Source: Methylosarcina fibrata AML-C10
GTDB taxonomy: Bacteria; Pseudomonadota; Gammaproteobacteria; Methylococcales; Methylomonadaceae
NCBI RefSeq assembly: GCF_000372865.1
Contig: NZ_KB889965.1
Coordinates: 2,773,450-2,837,449, forward strand
Direction of reading: 5' to 3'
DNA length: 64,000 nt
In this document: positions 52,321-61,335 of the stretch, in pieces
Position numbering within the stretch: position 1 is the first letter of the stretch
Layout: each line of letters begins with the position of its first letter
Program-made: the position numbers and the translations under genes
Notes under the pieces: model-generated
The model's database searches: none
What the model saw: only the letters and a program-made list of their open reading frames with translations
What the model was told of the DNA's origin: nothing

Positions 52321-53006
52321 GGCATGGGCTCCGCAAAATAAGCCTGGAAGGTATCGGCCAACTGCCGGCGCAGTTCGACCAGCGAGAGGAAATAAGGATC
52401 GATGCTGCCAAGCCGGGCAATCAGGGGCTGATAGGTTTCGCCGAAAAAGGCGAGCCAATGACGGAAATCGTCGGCTTTGTCCTCGGCGCGCCGACGGGCA
52501 TCGATGAAATGATAGAAAATGCTGCTGACCGACATGCGCGGGATCAGCTCCGCCAGTTCCTGCGCGGACTCCACCCGCTTGTGCGTATCGAATACGACGA
52601 TCTCGGAGCGGATGAAGTCGAATCGCTGCGAGGCACGGGCCCATTGCAGGTATTCGTTTTCCTCGAGACGGGCATCGATGTATTCCAGCAAATGGTAGCG
52701 CAATTCTTCCAGATCATTGAACGACGTAGGATCGAGTACGGCCAGTTGCTCCGCCAGCTTGGCATCGTGCAGGCTGTGCCGCACCCAGCCGGCAAAATCG
52801 TTGAGATATTCGCGTTCTTCGAAACGGGGCAGCAGCAAATTGGCCCAGAAATGATGATAAAGGCTGTCGTGCCCCAGGATTTCGATGTGATCGCGGAATT
52901 CTTTCAGAGTGGTCGCGCGTTTATTGATGGCGATCGCGATCAAGGCGCAATCCTTCATCACAAAGGGAGAAACTCCGGATTCGGGATTGTTGTTTGTTGC
53001 GTTCAT
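52317..53006 (-). CDS. DUF5752 family protein
   Basis: A 229-aa protein from the ATG at 53006, preceded by GGGAG. SPFVMKDCALIAIAINKRAT and GHDSLYHHFWANLLLPRFEE are DUF5752 landmarks; a second similar half begins VSSIFYHFIDARRRAEDKAD. The family commonly sits beside trehalose glycosyltransferases. No catalytic motif is clear. It may organise or regulate TreT; this rests on context. Confidence 0.75.
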   Translation of the reverse strand: MNATNNNPESGVSPFVMKDCALIAIAINKRATTLKEFRDHIEILGHDSLYHHFWANLLLPRFEEREYLNDFAGWVRHSLHDAKLAEQLAVLDPTSFNDLEELRYHLLEYIDARLEENEYLQWARASQRFDFIRSEIVVFDTHKRVESAQELAELIPRMSVSSIFYHFIDARRRAEDKADDFRHWLAFFGETYQPLIARLGSIDPYFLSLVELRRQLADTFQAYFAEPMP

Positions 53007-53627
53007 GTTACCATCTCCCAAGAGCTTGCCAATTTTACTGTAGGAGCCGTTGGCCGGGCTCCCGGCGCAGAATCTTGTATTGTCTTGACCGATCGCCGAA
53101 CATTTCGGGCAGTCCGGAATCCGGAAGGTTTATCCCCGCCATCCGCGACTTCCCTGCGCCGGTTAATGGTTGAAAAGCCTAAATAAATGACTGTGCATAA
53201 TTTTCCGAGTTCAATTTTGTTCAAGGACGAGGCCGAGCAAGGGAATTCCCGCGCCATCCGACGTATCGGCATTTCGAACGGTTTCCGGGAAGCGGCTGAG
53301 ACGGTGAAAGTATTCCGGAAATTTTCTCAAAAACTTTTAAGGGTTCTTCAAGTGATTGATCCTTAATCTGTGGGAGCGGCGCTAGCCGCGATCGTCGCGG
53401 CTAGCGCCGCTCCCACGCGAATATCTTCACAGTCCAGGTTGCGCTCCGGCCGATGAAGCGAGTCTTTTACCTTACCGGCCTCGACCCATGCCGGAGACGA
53501 AACGGAAAGGCCGGCACTTGTCCGAAGCCGACATACGCGCGTAATGAAAAATAAATTATCATGGGCTGGAGTTTTTATCCCTTCCTCCCATCCAATGGAA
53601 ATTATTCAATAAAAATAGGAGCCTGCC
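53007..53627. other. Divergent control region of trehalose and xfp operons
   Basis: 620 bases with no credible gene. It contains the 47-base palindrome at 53370-53416 and an AT-rich zone just upstream of xfp (53540-53625) that ends in AGGAG. Promoters for both operons should lie here, but no clear -35/-10 pair stands out. Confidence 0.4.
53370..53416. repeat. 22-bp perfect palindrome (REP-like)
   Basis: Arms 53370-53391 (GTGGGAGCGGCGCTAGCCGC then GA) and 53395-53416 are exact inverse complements around a 3-base TCG loop. The opening GTGGGAGCGGC is the common start of REP elements in gammaproteobacteria. It is placed between divergent promoters. Confidence 0.8.
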
Positions 53628-56012
53628 ATGCATGAAACCGCCCTCAAAAAAAATCATCCGCTCGACAAGGAATCGCTGCGCAAGATTCATGCTTACTGGC
53701 GAGCCTGCAATTATCTGGCCGCCGGCATGATCTATCTCCAGGACAATCCTTTGCTGAAAGAGCCGCTCCAGCCCGAACACATCAAAAAACGGCTGTTGGG
53801 CCACTGGGGCGCCAGTCCGGCCTTGAGCTTCACTTACGTTCACCTCAACCGCCTGATCAACCGCTACGACCTGAACGCCCTCTTTATCGCCGGTCCCGGC
53901 CATGGCGCGCCGGGCGTGCTCGGGCCGGTCTATCTGGAAGGCACGTATTCGGAAATTTATCCGAACAAAGGCGAAGACGCCGAAGGCATGCAGCAGTTCT
54001 TCAAGGAATTCTCCTTCCCCGGCGGCATCGGCAGCCATTGCACGCCGGAGACGCCGGGCTCCATCCATGAAGGCGGCGAACTGGGCTACAGCGTTTCCCA
54101 TGCTTTCGGCGCGGCATTCGATAATCCGAACCTTCTGGTTGCGGTCGTGGTCGGCGACGGCGAAGCGGAAACCGGGCCTTTGGCGACCGCCTGGCACTCC
54201 AACAAATTCCTGAATCCCGTTTTCGACGGAGCGGTGCTGCCGATCCTCAATCTCAACGGCTACAAGATCAACAATCCGACGCTCCTGTCGCGCATCAGCC
54301 ATGAAGAACTGGAATGCCTGTTCCGGGGCTACGGCTGGACGCCCTATTTCGTCGAGGGCAGCGAACCCGAAGCGATGCATCAGCGCATGGCGGCGGTCAT
54401 GGAAGAGTGCATCCTGGAAATCCGCAACATCCAGTCGTCGGCGCGGGCCGGCGGCACCCTGGCGCGGCCGAAATGGCCGATGATCGTATTGCGCAGCCCG
54501 AAAGGCTGGACCGGTCCGAAAGAAGTGGACGGCCATAAGGTGGAAGGCTATTGGCGGGCCCATCAGGTGCCTCTGGCCGGCGTCAGGGACAATCCGGCGC
54601 ATCTGAAACAACTGGAAAACTGGCTGCGCAGTTACAAGCCGGAAGAGCTGTTCGACGCCGACGGACGGCTGATCGCCGAGCTCAGAGAGCTGGCGCCGAA
54701 AGGCGCGCGGCGCATGAGCGCCAATCCCCATGCCAACGGCGGTCTGCTGCGCAAAGCGCTGCGTCTGCCGGATTTTCGCGACTACGGCGTCAAAGTGGAG
54801 AAACCGGGTCAAAGCGAAGTGGAAAACACCAAGCCTCTGGGCGTCTTTCTGGGCGACGTCGTCAAGCTCAATCCGAAAAATTTCCGCGTGTTCGGTCCCG
54901 ACGAAAACACGTCCAACAAACTCGATGCCATATATCAGACCAGCAAGAAGATGTGGCTGGCCGATTATCTGCCGGAAGACGCCGACGGCGGCGAACTGTC
55001 GCCGGAAGGCCGGGTCATGGAAATGTTGTCCGAACATACGCTGGAAGGCTGGCTGGAAGGCTATCTCCTGACCGGACGCCACGGTTTTTTTTCCAGCTAC
55101 GAAGCCTTTGTGCATGTGATCGATTCGATGTTCAACCAGCACGCCAAATGGCTGGACATCAGCAACGACCTGCCCTGGCGCGCGCCCGTCTCGTCGCTTA
55201 ACCTGCTCATTACGTCCACGGTCTGGCGGCAGGATCACAACGGCTTTACCCATCAGGATCCGGGCTTTCTGGACGTGGTCGTCAACAAAAGCCCGGAAGT
55301 GACCCGCATTTATCTGCCGCCCGACGTCAATACGCTGCTCTCGGTCGCCGACCATTGTTTGAAGAGCACCGATTATTTCAACGTGATCGTTGCCGACAAG
55401 CAGAAGCACTTGCAATATCTGGACATGGACGAAGCCGTCACCCACTGCATCAAAGGCATCGGCATCTGGGACTGGGCGAGCAACGACCAGGATTCGGAAC
55501 CGGACGTGGTGATGGCGTCCTGCGGGGATATTTCGACGCAGGAGGCTCTGGCCGCGGTCTGCCTGTTGCGCGAGCATTTTCCGAAATTGAAGATCCGTTT
55601 CATCAACGTCGTCGATCTGTACCGGATGACGCCGGCGAGCGAACATCCGCACGGCCTGACCGACCGGGATTTCGACAGTCTGTTCACCACCGACAAGCCG
55701 ATCATTTTCAATTTCCACGGCTATCCCTGGCTGATTCATCGTTTGGCCTACCGGCGCACCAATCATCCAAACCTGCACGTGCGGGGCTACAAGGAAAAAG
55801 GCAACATCAATACGCCGCTCGAGCTGGCCATTCGCAACGAAGTGGACCGCTTCAGCCTGGCCATCGACGTGATCAACCGGGTTCCGGGCCTGAACGTGGC
55901 CGGCGCCCACGTCAAGGAGAAACTGCGCAACATGCAGATCGAGTGCAGCTATTATGCCTACGAGTATGGAGTCGACAAGCCGGAGTTCGCCTCCTGGCAG
56001 TGGCCGCAATGA
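53628..56012 (+). CDS. xfp: Phosphoketolase (xylulose-5-P/fructose-6-P)
   Basis: A 794-aa thiamine-diphosphate enzyme that splits sugar phosphates to acetyl-phosphate and glyceraldehyde-3-P or erythrose-4-[61 protein letters not shown] (TPP motif with [11 protein letters not shown]), and [15 protein letters not shown] are diagnostic. Full length. Followed after 36 bases by ackA, giving ATP from acetyl-phosphate. In RuMP methanotrophs this is a recognised bypass to acetate/acetyl-CoA. Confidence 0.97.
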   Translation: MHETALKKNHPLDKESLRKIHAYWRACNYLAAGMIYLQDNPLLKEPLQPEHIKKRLLGHWGASPALSFTYVHLNRLINRYDLNALFIAGPGHGAPGVLGPVYLEGTYSEIYPNKGEDAEGMQQFFKEFSFPGGIGSHCTPETPGSIHEGGELGYSVSHAFGAAFDNPNLLVAVVVGDGEAETGPLATAWHSNKFLNPVFDGAVLPILNLNGYKINNPTLLSRISHEELECLFRGYGWTPYFVEGSEPEAMHQRMAAVMEECILEIRNIQSSARAGGTLARPKWPMIVLRSPKGWTGPKEVDGHKVEGYWRAHQVPLAGVRDNPAHLKQLENWLRSYKPEELFDADGRLIAELRELAPKGARRMSANPHANGGLLRKALRLPDFRDYGVKVEKPGQSEVENTKPLGVFLGDVVKLNPKNFRVFGPDENTSNKLDAIYQTSKKMWLADYLPEDADGGELSPEGRVMEMLSEHTLEGWLEGYLLTGRHGFFSSYEAFVHVIDSMFNQHAKWLDISNDLPWRAPVSSLNLLITSTVWRQDHNGFTHQDPGFLDVVVNKSPEVTRIYLPPDVNTLLSVADHCLKSTDYFNVIVADKQKHLQYLDMDEAVTHCIKGIGIWDWASNDQDSEPDVVMASCGDISTQEALAAVCLLREHFPKLKIRFINVVDLYRMTPASEHPHGLTDRDFDSLFTTDKPIIFNFHGYPWLIHRLAYRRTNHPNLHVRGYKEKGNINTPLELAIRNEVDRFSLAIDVINRVPGLNVAGAHVKEKLRNMQIECSYYAYEYGVDKPEFASWQWPQ

Positions 56013-56048
56013 CCCTTCTGCGCTAATCGGGAATTGGAGGAAATGGAC

Positions 56049-57266
56049 ATGCCACACGGTTTCTCTACGGTGCTGGTCGTCAACTGCGGCAGTTCCTCGA
56101 TCAAATACTCGATGATGGCGATGGATCGGGGCCATCTGTGCGCAAGCGGCCTGGTGGAAAAAATCGGCGAGAACGGCAGCCTGCTCAGGCATCGCGCGGA
56201 CAATGCCAAAGGGGAACCGGTCGAAAGCCGCCGCGAGATCAAGGCAGGCGATCATCGCGCCGCCTTTGCCCATATCGCAGCTCTGTTGCGCAATACCGGC
56301 ATCCTGGCGGACGGCGCCGGCCCAGATGCGATCGGCCATCGGGTCGTGCACGGCGGCGAAGCCTTTTCGGCGCCGGTACGGATCGACCCGGACGTCATCG
56401 CGGCGATACGAACGCTGAGTCCCTTGGCGCCGCTGCACAATCCGGCGAACCTGATCGGCATCGAAGCCTGTCTGGACGCGTTTCCGTCGGCGTCCCAGGT
56501 CGCAGTGTTCGACACCGCCTTCCATCAGACCCTGCCTCCCCATGCCTACCGCTACGCGGTTCCGAACGACTGGTACGAGCGCCACGGCATCCGCCGTTAC
56601 GGTTTCCACGGCACTTCCCACCGCTACGTCGCCGAACGGGCCGCGGAATATTTGGGACGTTCCTTGCAGGGGCTGAAAATGATCACGCTGCATCTCGGCA
56701 ACGGCGCCAGCGCCGCCGCGATACGGCATGGCCGCTGCATCGATACCTCGATGGGCTTCACGCCGCTCGAAGGCCTGGTCATGGGCACCCGCAGCGGCGA
56801 TCTGGACGCGGCGGTACCTCTGTATCTGGAAACCGCTCTCGGCGAAAGCGCCGATTCGTTGCAGGCCATGCTTAACCGGGAGGCGGGATTGAAGGGCTTG
56901 TGCGGCAGCAACGATCTCAGAGAAGTGCTCGGCCGGGAGCAGGCCGGGGACGAGCACGCGCGGCTGGCGCTGGAGATCTACTGTTACCGCATCAGAAAAT
57001 ACGTCGGCGCTTACTTCGCCGCGCTCGGCGGTCTGGATGCCCTCGTGTTCACCGCCGGCGTCGGCGAAAACTCGCCCGTGGTCAGAAGCCGGATCTGTGC
57101 CGGACTGGAAGCTCTCGGCATTGCCGTCGATCCCGAATTCAATGAGCGATCGCCCGAACCGGTCAATGAAATCGGACGGCGCGGGCAAGCCGTCCGCGTG
57201 CTGGCCGTGCGCACGAATGAAGAGCTGCAGATCGCGCGGGAAACGTTGTCGGTGCTGACTTCCTGA
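56049..57266 (+). CDS. ackA: Acetate kinase
   Basis: A 405-aa ASKHA kinase converting acetyl-phosphate and ADP to acetate and ATP. VVNCGSSSIKYSMM, IGHRVVHGGEAFS, VFDTAFHQTLPPHAYRYAVP, RRYGFHGTSHRYVA and HLGNGASAAAIRHGRCIDTS are the family motifs. The ATG at 56049 is favoured because GGAGG lies eight bases upstream; the ATG at 56043 would be too close. Co-transcribed with xfp. Confidence 0.95.
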   Translation: MPHGFSTVLVVNCGSSSIKYSMMAMDRGHLCASGLVEKIGENGSLLRHRADNAKGEPVESRREIKAGDHRAAFAHIAALLRNTGILADGAGPDAIGHRVVHGGEAFSAPVRIDPDVIAAIRTLSPLAPLHNPANLIGIEACLDAFPSASQVAVFDTAFHQTLPPHAYRYAVPNDWYERHGIRRYGFHGTSHRYVAERAAEYLGRSLQGLKMITLHLGNGASAAAIRHGRCIDTSMGFTPLEGLVMGTRSGDLDAAVPLYLETALGESADSLQAMLNREAGLKGLCGSNDLREVLGREQAGDEHARLALEIYCYRIRKYVGAYFAALGGLDALVFTAGVGENSPVVRSRICAGLEALGIAVDPEFNERSPEPVNEIGRRGQAVRVLAVRTNEELQIARETLSVLTS

Positions 57267-57320
57267 AGCCTTTGCGATTTGCGCGGCGGGCAGGACGAAT
57301 CTCTTCGTCTGGCGTGCTCC

Positions 57321-58517
57321 CTAAAGCCGTCCCTGATATTTACTGTAAAATCCTTTCAAGACGAAAGGCGTGACCAAAGTCGTCAGCGCAATGACAAGAA
57401 TCATCCCCGCATAAATCTCATTCGTAAAGATTCGGCTCTGCCTGCCCAGCTCGGCAAAGATCAGGCCGACTTCGCCCCGCGGCACCATCGCCAATCCGAT
57501 GGCCCACCGTTGCAGCCAACTGCCTTTGATAAAAACGGGGCTCAGCACTTTTCCTGCCACGGCCACCAGCAACATGCCGGAAGAAAACAGCCAGACAAAC
57601 GGTGAACTCCAGTCGACCTCGCGCAAATTCAGCGTCAATCCGACGGTGACGAAAAAAATGGGCGTGAACAGCCGGATGATCGGTTTCATTTGCGCTTCGA
57701 TTTCGTGCGCGAAATCGGGATCGGTGGCCAGAAAAGCGCCGAACGGCAGATAAAAGCGCCGGGACAGGGCCAGCCCGGCGGCAAAGCCTCCGAGCAACTG
57801 CGGCGCGCCCATCTCGTGGGCAAGCCAGGCGAACAGCATCATCAGAGCGACAATAGTCGTGGGAATCAGGCCCGGCGCCTCGCTTCGCCTGTACAACCGG
57901 TGAATGACGAACGACAGCAATTTGGCGGCGAACGGCGCGAGCACGAAGAAACCCAGCATCGACAGCAAAATTCTTCCTGCATAGATCAGATCGATTCCCG
58001 CTCCCTGGGAAAATTGATACAGCAGAGCCAGCAGAATCACGCCGAGAACGTCGTCCAGCACCGCTGCCCCCAATACGATTTGCCCTTCGACCGAATCCTG
58101 ACGGCCAAGATCGACCAGCACTCTCAAGGTGATGCCGATGCTGGTCGCGGTCAACGTCCCGCCTATGAACAAGGCGGTCAGCAAAGGCAGTTTGAACAAT
58201 CCGTAGGCCATCCAGAGCGCCAACACGAACGGCAGATTCAGACCGATAAAGGCGACCGCAAACGATTTGAGGCCGGTTTTCACCAGGCGCTTGACGTCCG
58301 TTTCGAGGCCGACTTCGAAAAGCAGCATGATGATGCCGATTTCGGACAGCAGCCGGACGCCTTCGACGGGCTCGACCCAGCCCAGCAAGCTGGGCCCCAA
58401 GAGAACGCCCGCCAGCAGTTCGCCGATGACCGGCGGCATTTTGAGCCGAACGGACAACTCGGTAAACAACCTGGCCGAGAGCAGAATGAGAAACAGCTTT
58501 AAAAAATAGTCGTGCAT
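57321..58517 (-). CDS. CPA2-family cation:proton antiporter (Kef-type, no RCK domain)
   Basis: A 398-aa protein with about 12 hydrophobic helices. PPVIGELLAGVLLGPSLLGW, IGIIMLLFEVGLETDVKRLV, TATSIGITLRVLVDLGR and GAAVLDDVLGVILLALLYQF (the DD transport motif) are typical of KefB/NapA-like antiporters. VPRGEVGLIFAELGRQ lies near the end. There is no C-terminal RCK/TrkA domain, so it is a short Na+ or K+/H+ exchanger. Confidence 0.85.
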   Translation of the reverse strand: MHDYFLKLFLILLSARLFTELSVRLKMPPVIGELLAGVLLGPSLLGWVEPVEGVRLLSEIGIIMLLFEVGLETDVKRLVKTGLKSFAVAFIGLNLPFVLALWMAYGLFKLPLLTALFIGGTLTATSIGITLRVLVDLGRQDSVEGQIVLGAAVLDDVLGVILLALLYQFSQGAGIDLIYAGRILLSMLGFFVLAPFAAKLLSFVIHRLYRRSEAPGLIPTTIVALMMLFAWLAHEMGAPQLLGGFAAGLALSRRFYLPFGAFLATDPDFAHEIEAQMKPIIRLFTPIFFVTVGLTLNLREVDWSSPFVWLFSSGMLLVAVAGKVLSPVFIKGSWLQRWAIGLAMVPRGEVGLIFAELGRQSRIFTNEIYAGMILVIALTTLVTPFVLKGFYSKYQGRL

Positions 58518-58679
58518 GGTTCAATCGGGTCGCCGGATGCCAGTCTTCAAGATATCGGACTCTGAAAGTCGTCAAAATATCTATCGAGTCAATAAGTTCA
58601 TGCGGGCGGAACGGCTTCGGCTTGAGGAGACGAGGGCAATCGCCCGAAACTCTGGTAAAATCCGGAGCCATTATCTCTC

Positions 58680-59186
58680 ATGAGTTTTTCTCGTTCCATG
58701 CTTCAAAGCGCCGGTATTTTGTTGTTCAAATACGCCGATGGCGAGCTTCAAGTAATGCTGGTGCATCCGGGCGGCCCTTTCTGGTCCGCGAAAGACCAAG
58801 GCGCCTGGTCCATTCCAAAAGGGCTGATCGATGCCAACGAAGAGCCGCTGGCCGCCGCCCGCCGCGAATTCCGGGAAGAAACCGGCGGCGAGGCGCGAGG
58901 TAATTTCATCGAGCTCGGCCGGCTGAAACAGCCGAGCCGCAAAATCATTCACGTCTGGGCGGCCGAGTGCGACTTCGACGTGAGCAAAATCGTCAGCAAT
59001 ACCTTTGTGCTGGAATGGCCGAAAAACTCGGGCCGGCTCAACGAATTTCCCGAAATCGACCGGGGCGGCTGGTTCGGCTTGGCCGAGGCGAGAGTCCGGA
59101 TGCAGAAAGGCCAGCTCGGCTTTCTCGACCTGCTGGAAGCCAAGCTTCGAGAAACGCGCTCAGGCCGGCTCCCGGATCCGGATTGA
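58680..59186 (+). CDS. NUDIX hydrolase
   Basis: A 168-aa protein with a complete Nudix box: GLIDANEEPLAAARREFREE followed by TGGE. SAGILLFKYADGELQVMLVH and GPFWSAKDQGAWSIPKG match the Nudix subgroup annotated as phosphohistidine/NTP-type hydrolases. Substrate not determinable. Monocistronic. Confidence 0.85.
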   Translation: MSFSRSMLQSAGILLFKYADGELQVMLVHPGGPFWSAKDQGAWSIPKGLIDANEEPLAAARREFREETGGEARGNFIELGRLKQPSRKIIHVWAAECDFDVSKIVSNTFVLEWPKNSGRLNEFPEIDRGGWFGLAEARVRMQKGQLGFLDLLEAKLRETRSGRLPDPD

Positions 59187-59597
59187 GCCTCCGCAGCCCG
59201 TTCGAAAGTTTAACAAGCCGGCGGCATTGACGGTCGCGATCATCGAACGCGACTTTGTCAAGCTGGCGCTGTATTGTCCGCCCTGTCTGATCCATTCCTA
59301 TCGCTGGGCTCCGGGCGATACCGCGCTGTCGTTAACCTCGGTCTGGGAGTGGGCCGCGGGCTACGCCTTGATGGCGGCGATCTTTTTAAGCGACCGCCGG
59401 GTTTATATCCGGGGATAGCGGTTTGGAGCCGAAAGGTAAAGATAATTCCGGAAGCCAAAATTAAAGGCGAGCCCTCCGCGTCATCAGGCTTGTAGTGCGG
59501 TAAGTCGAACTGGTGAGCCGCTCCGGTTTGGACTCGAAGTAACGAGAACGGCTAAAATGAATGGAAGGTATTGACTACATATGTTAGAGTCTCAAGC
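59187..59597. other. Intergenic stretch with a weak reading frame
   Basis: The frame 59227-59418 reads FVKLALYCPPCLIHSYRWAP then AAGYALMAAIFLSDRRVYIR and could be a short membrane-like protein, but it has no ribosome site. I leave it uncalled. Nothing else recognised. Confidence 0.3.
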
Positions 59598-59680
59598 CCA
59601 CTCAGGCCAAACCCGTCTGCAAGTCAAGGGCGACGGAAAGCCTCCGATCGGGATCAATGGAAAAAGCCGGGCGTCCGAAA
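59598..59680 (+). promoter_or_regulatory. GEMM-like (c-di-GMP-I) riboswitch candidate
   Basis: Three hallmark blocks of c-di-GMP-I riboswitches occur in order: CAGGCCAAACC (59603-59613), GCGACGGAAAGCCTCCGATC near 59630-59649, and AAGCCGGGCGTCCG near 59664-59677. The hairpin between the first two is imperfect, so the fold is not certain. It lies about 75 bases ahead of the beta-propeller gene, a plausible position for a surface protein under c-di-GMP control. Confidence 0.45.
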
Positions 59681-59752
59681 TAAAGTTCCCTGACGGCAGA
59701 AGAGTGGTTTTATAAAGCCGACCCCATCGTAAAAATAAAAAAGCGACTAAAA

Positions 59753-61159
59753 ATGAAAATAAAAAGCTCTATCTCCGATAAATTATCCTCCCGTTCCCTT
59801 TTCGCCTGCCTGATTCCGATTCTGGCGACTTCTCCCGCCGCCGTCGCCGCGCCGTCTTCGATTGTTCGCGCGTCGGTAGCAGATAACGGCCAGGAAGGCA
59901 ACAATTCCAGTTCCACTTATTTCGGCCCGACGCTCTCCGCCAACGGCCGCTACGTGGTTTTCAAATCCGATGCCAGCAACCTGGTGCCGGGAGACAACAA
60001 CGGACTGGCCGACATCTTTGTCCGGGATCTCAAAAAAGGAACCACCCAGCGCGTCTCCGTATCCGCTGCGGGAACCGACAGTAACGGCGACAGCTACGCT
60101 TTCGCCCTATCCTCCGACGGCCGTTACGTAGCGTTCAGTTCGGGAGCGAGCAATCTGGTGGAAGGAGACGCCAACGGCGTTTACGACGTGTTCGTGCGTG
60201 ATCTCAAAATCGGTGTCACTCAACGAGTGTCGGTAGATAGTAACGAAAAAGAAGCGGACGGAGGCAGTTACGAGGCTTCCGTTTCTGCCAACGGGCGCTA
60301 TGTGGTATTCAATTCCTCGGCCGGCAACTTGGTTCCGGGAGACGACAACGAGACCACCGACGTTTTCGTGCGCGATCTTAAAACCGGCATCACGGTGCGT
60401 GCATCGGTCGACAGTGCCGGAACCGGCGGCAACAGCTACAGCCAGGATCCCGTCATTTCGGCCAATGGGCGGTTCGTGGCGTTTTCGTCCGGTTCCGACA
60501 ACCTGGTGCCCAACGATACGAACGGACTGGCCGATATTTTCGTTCATGATCTGAAAACCGGCGAGACCAAGCGGGCCTCGGTGAACAGCGCCGGCGGGGA
60601 AGCCAGCGGGGCGGGATACGCCCCCTCCGAATATTGCGGCGGCGCCAGCGAATATGTTCTGTCAAGCTATCAGCCTTCCATTTCCCGTTACGGGCGCTTC
60701 GTCGCGTTTGCGTCGGGCGCCTGCAATCTGGTGGAGGGCGATCACAACGCGGACATTGTCGAGGGCTCCTATAACGGGGCGGATATCTTTGTGCACGACT
60801 TTAAGACGGGCAAGACGACGCGCGTCTCCGTCGACAGTGCAGAAGGCGAGTTCAAGGGATACAGCGTCTTGCCTACCATTTCCGCCAACGGCCGCTTCGT
60901 GGCGTTCACTTCCGATTACGGCGGAGCCTACAATGAGTGGGGTTATTTGACCACGAATGTGGTCGTGCACGACCGTAAAACCGGTACGACCGAAGTAGTG
61001 TCGGTCGATCCGAAAGCGGCGAACAGCAATTATTTCGGCAGTTACGGCGCTTCCGTTTCTGCCACCGGCCGTTTCATCTCGTTTGCGTCCGATTCCAGCA
61101 ATCTGGTTCCGGGCGATAACAACGACTCCGACGACGTCTTCGTGAGCCGCAGGTGGTAG
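59753..61159 (+). CDS. Secreted TolB-like beta-propeller protein
   Basis: A 468-aa protein with a signal peptide (LFACLIPILATSPAAVA-AP). About seven repeats of 50-55 residues follow the pattern LSANGRYVVFKSDASNLVPG plus DNNGLADIFVRDLKKGTT plus QRVSV, the PD40/WD40-like strand set of TolB-type propellers. NGRFVAF and LVPGDNN-type words recur throughout, so it is a one-domain propeller. It is probably periplasmic or extracellular, with unknown ligand. No good Shine-Dalgarno is present. Confidence 0.8.
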   Translation: MKIKSSISDKLSSRSLFACLIPILATSPAAVAAPSSIVRASVADNGQEGNNSSSTYFGPTLSANGRYVVFKSDASNLVPGDNNGLADIFVRDLKKGTTQRVSVSAAGTDSNGDSYAFALSSDGRYVAFSSGASNLVEGDANGVYDVFVRDLKIGVTQRVSVDSNEKEADGGSYEASVSANGRYVVFNSSAGNLVPGDDNETTDVFVRDLKTGITVRASVDSAGTGGNSYSQDPVISANGRFVAFSSGSDNLVPNDTNGLADIFVHDLKTGETKRASVNSAGGEASGAGYAPSEYCGGASEYVLSSYQPSISRYGRFVAFASGACNLVEGDHNADIVEGSYNGADIFVHDFKTGKTTRVSVDSAEGEFKGYSVLPTISANGRFVAFTSDYGGAYNEWGYLTTNVVVHDRKTGTTEVVSVDPKAANSNYFGSYGASVSATGRFISFASDSSNLVPGDNNDSDDVFVSRRW

Positions 61160-61256
61160 GCTCGGGCCGATCAGCAACGGCCTGATTCAATCCGTTCGGG
61201 GTGGGATAAGCCAGTTTTGGCTTTCCCGATCAGCTCACAGGATGCGGTGACGACAG

Positions 61257-61303
61257 GAACCGCATCCATCGCGAACGATACCCAAAGGGCACGAGTGCGG
61301 TTC
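61257..61303. repeat. Dispersed GAACCGC...GCGGTTC element, copy 2
   Basis: Terminal GAACCGC and GCGGTTC enclose ATCCATCGCGAACGATACCC and AAGGGCACGAGT. It matches the reverse complement of 39450-39497 apart from a one-base gap and an internal 12-base segment that is inverted (CGTTCGCGATGG versus CCATCGCGAACG). Confidence 0.55.
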
Positions 61304-61335
61304 GATCCTCACCGCGCCCTACAGCCCTGCGACCC

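Noticed and set aside
53559-57188. A 1209-codon open frame on the minus strand
   Set aside because: It lies entirely antisense to xfp and ackA, whose motifs are unmistakable; it is a consequence of GC-biased codon use.
57418-58671. A 417-codon minus-strand frame
   Set aside because: Overlaps the antiporter in another frame; its Arg/Ala-rich sequence is typical of a shadow.
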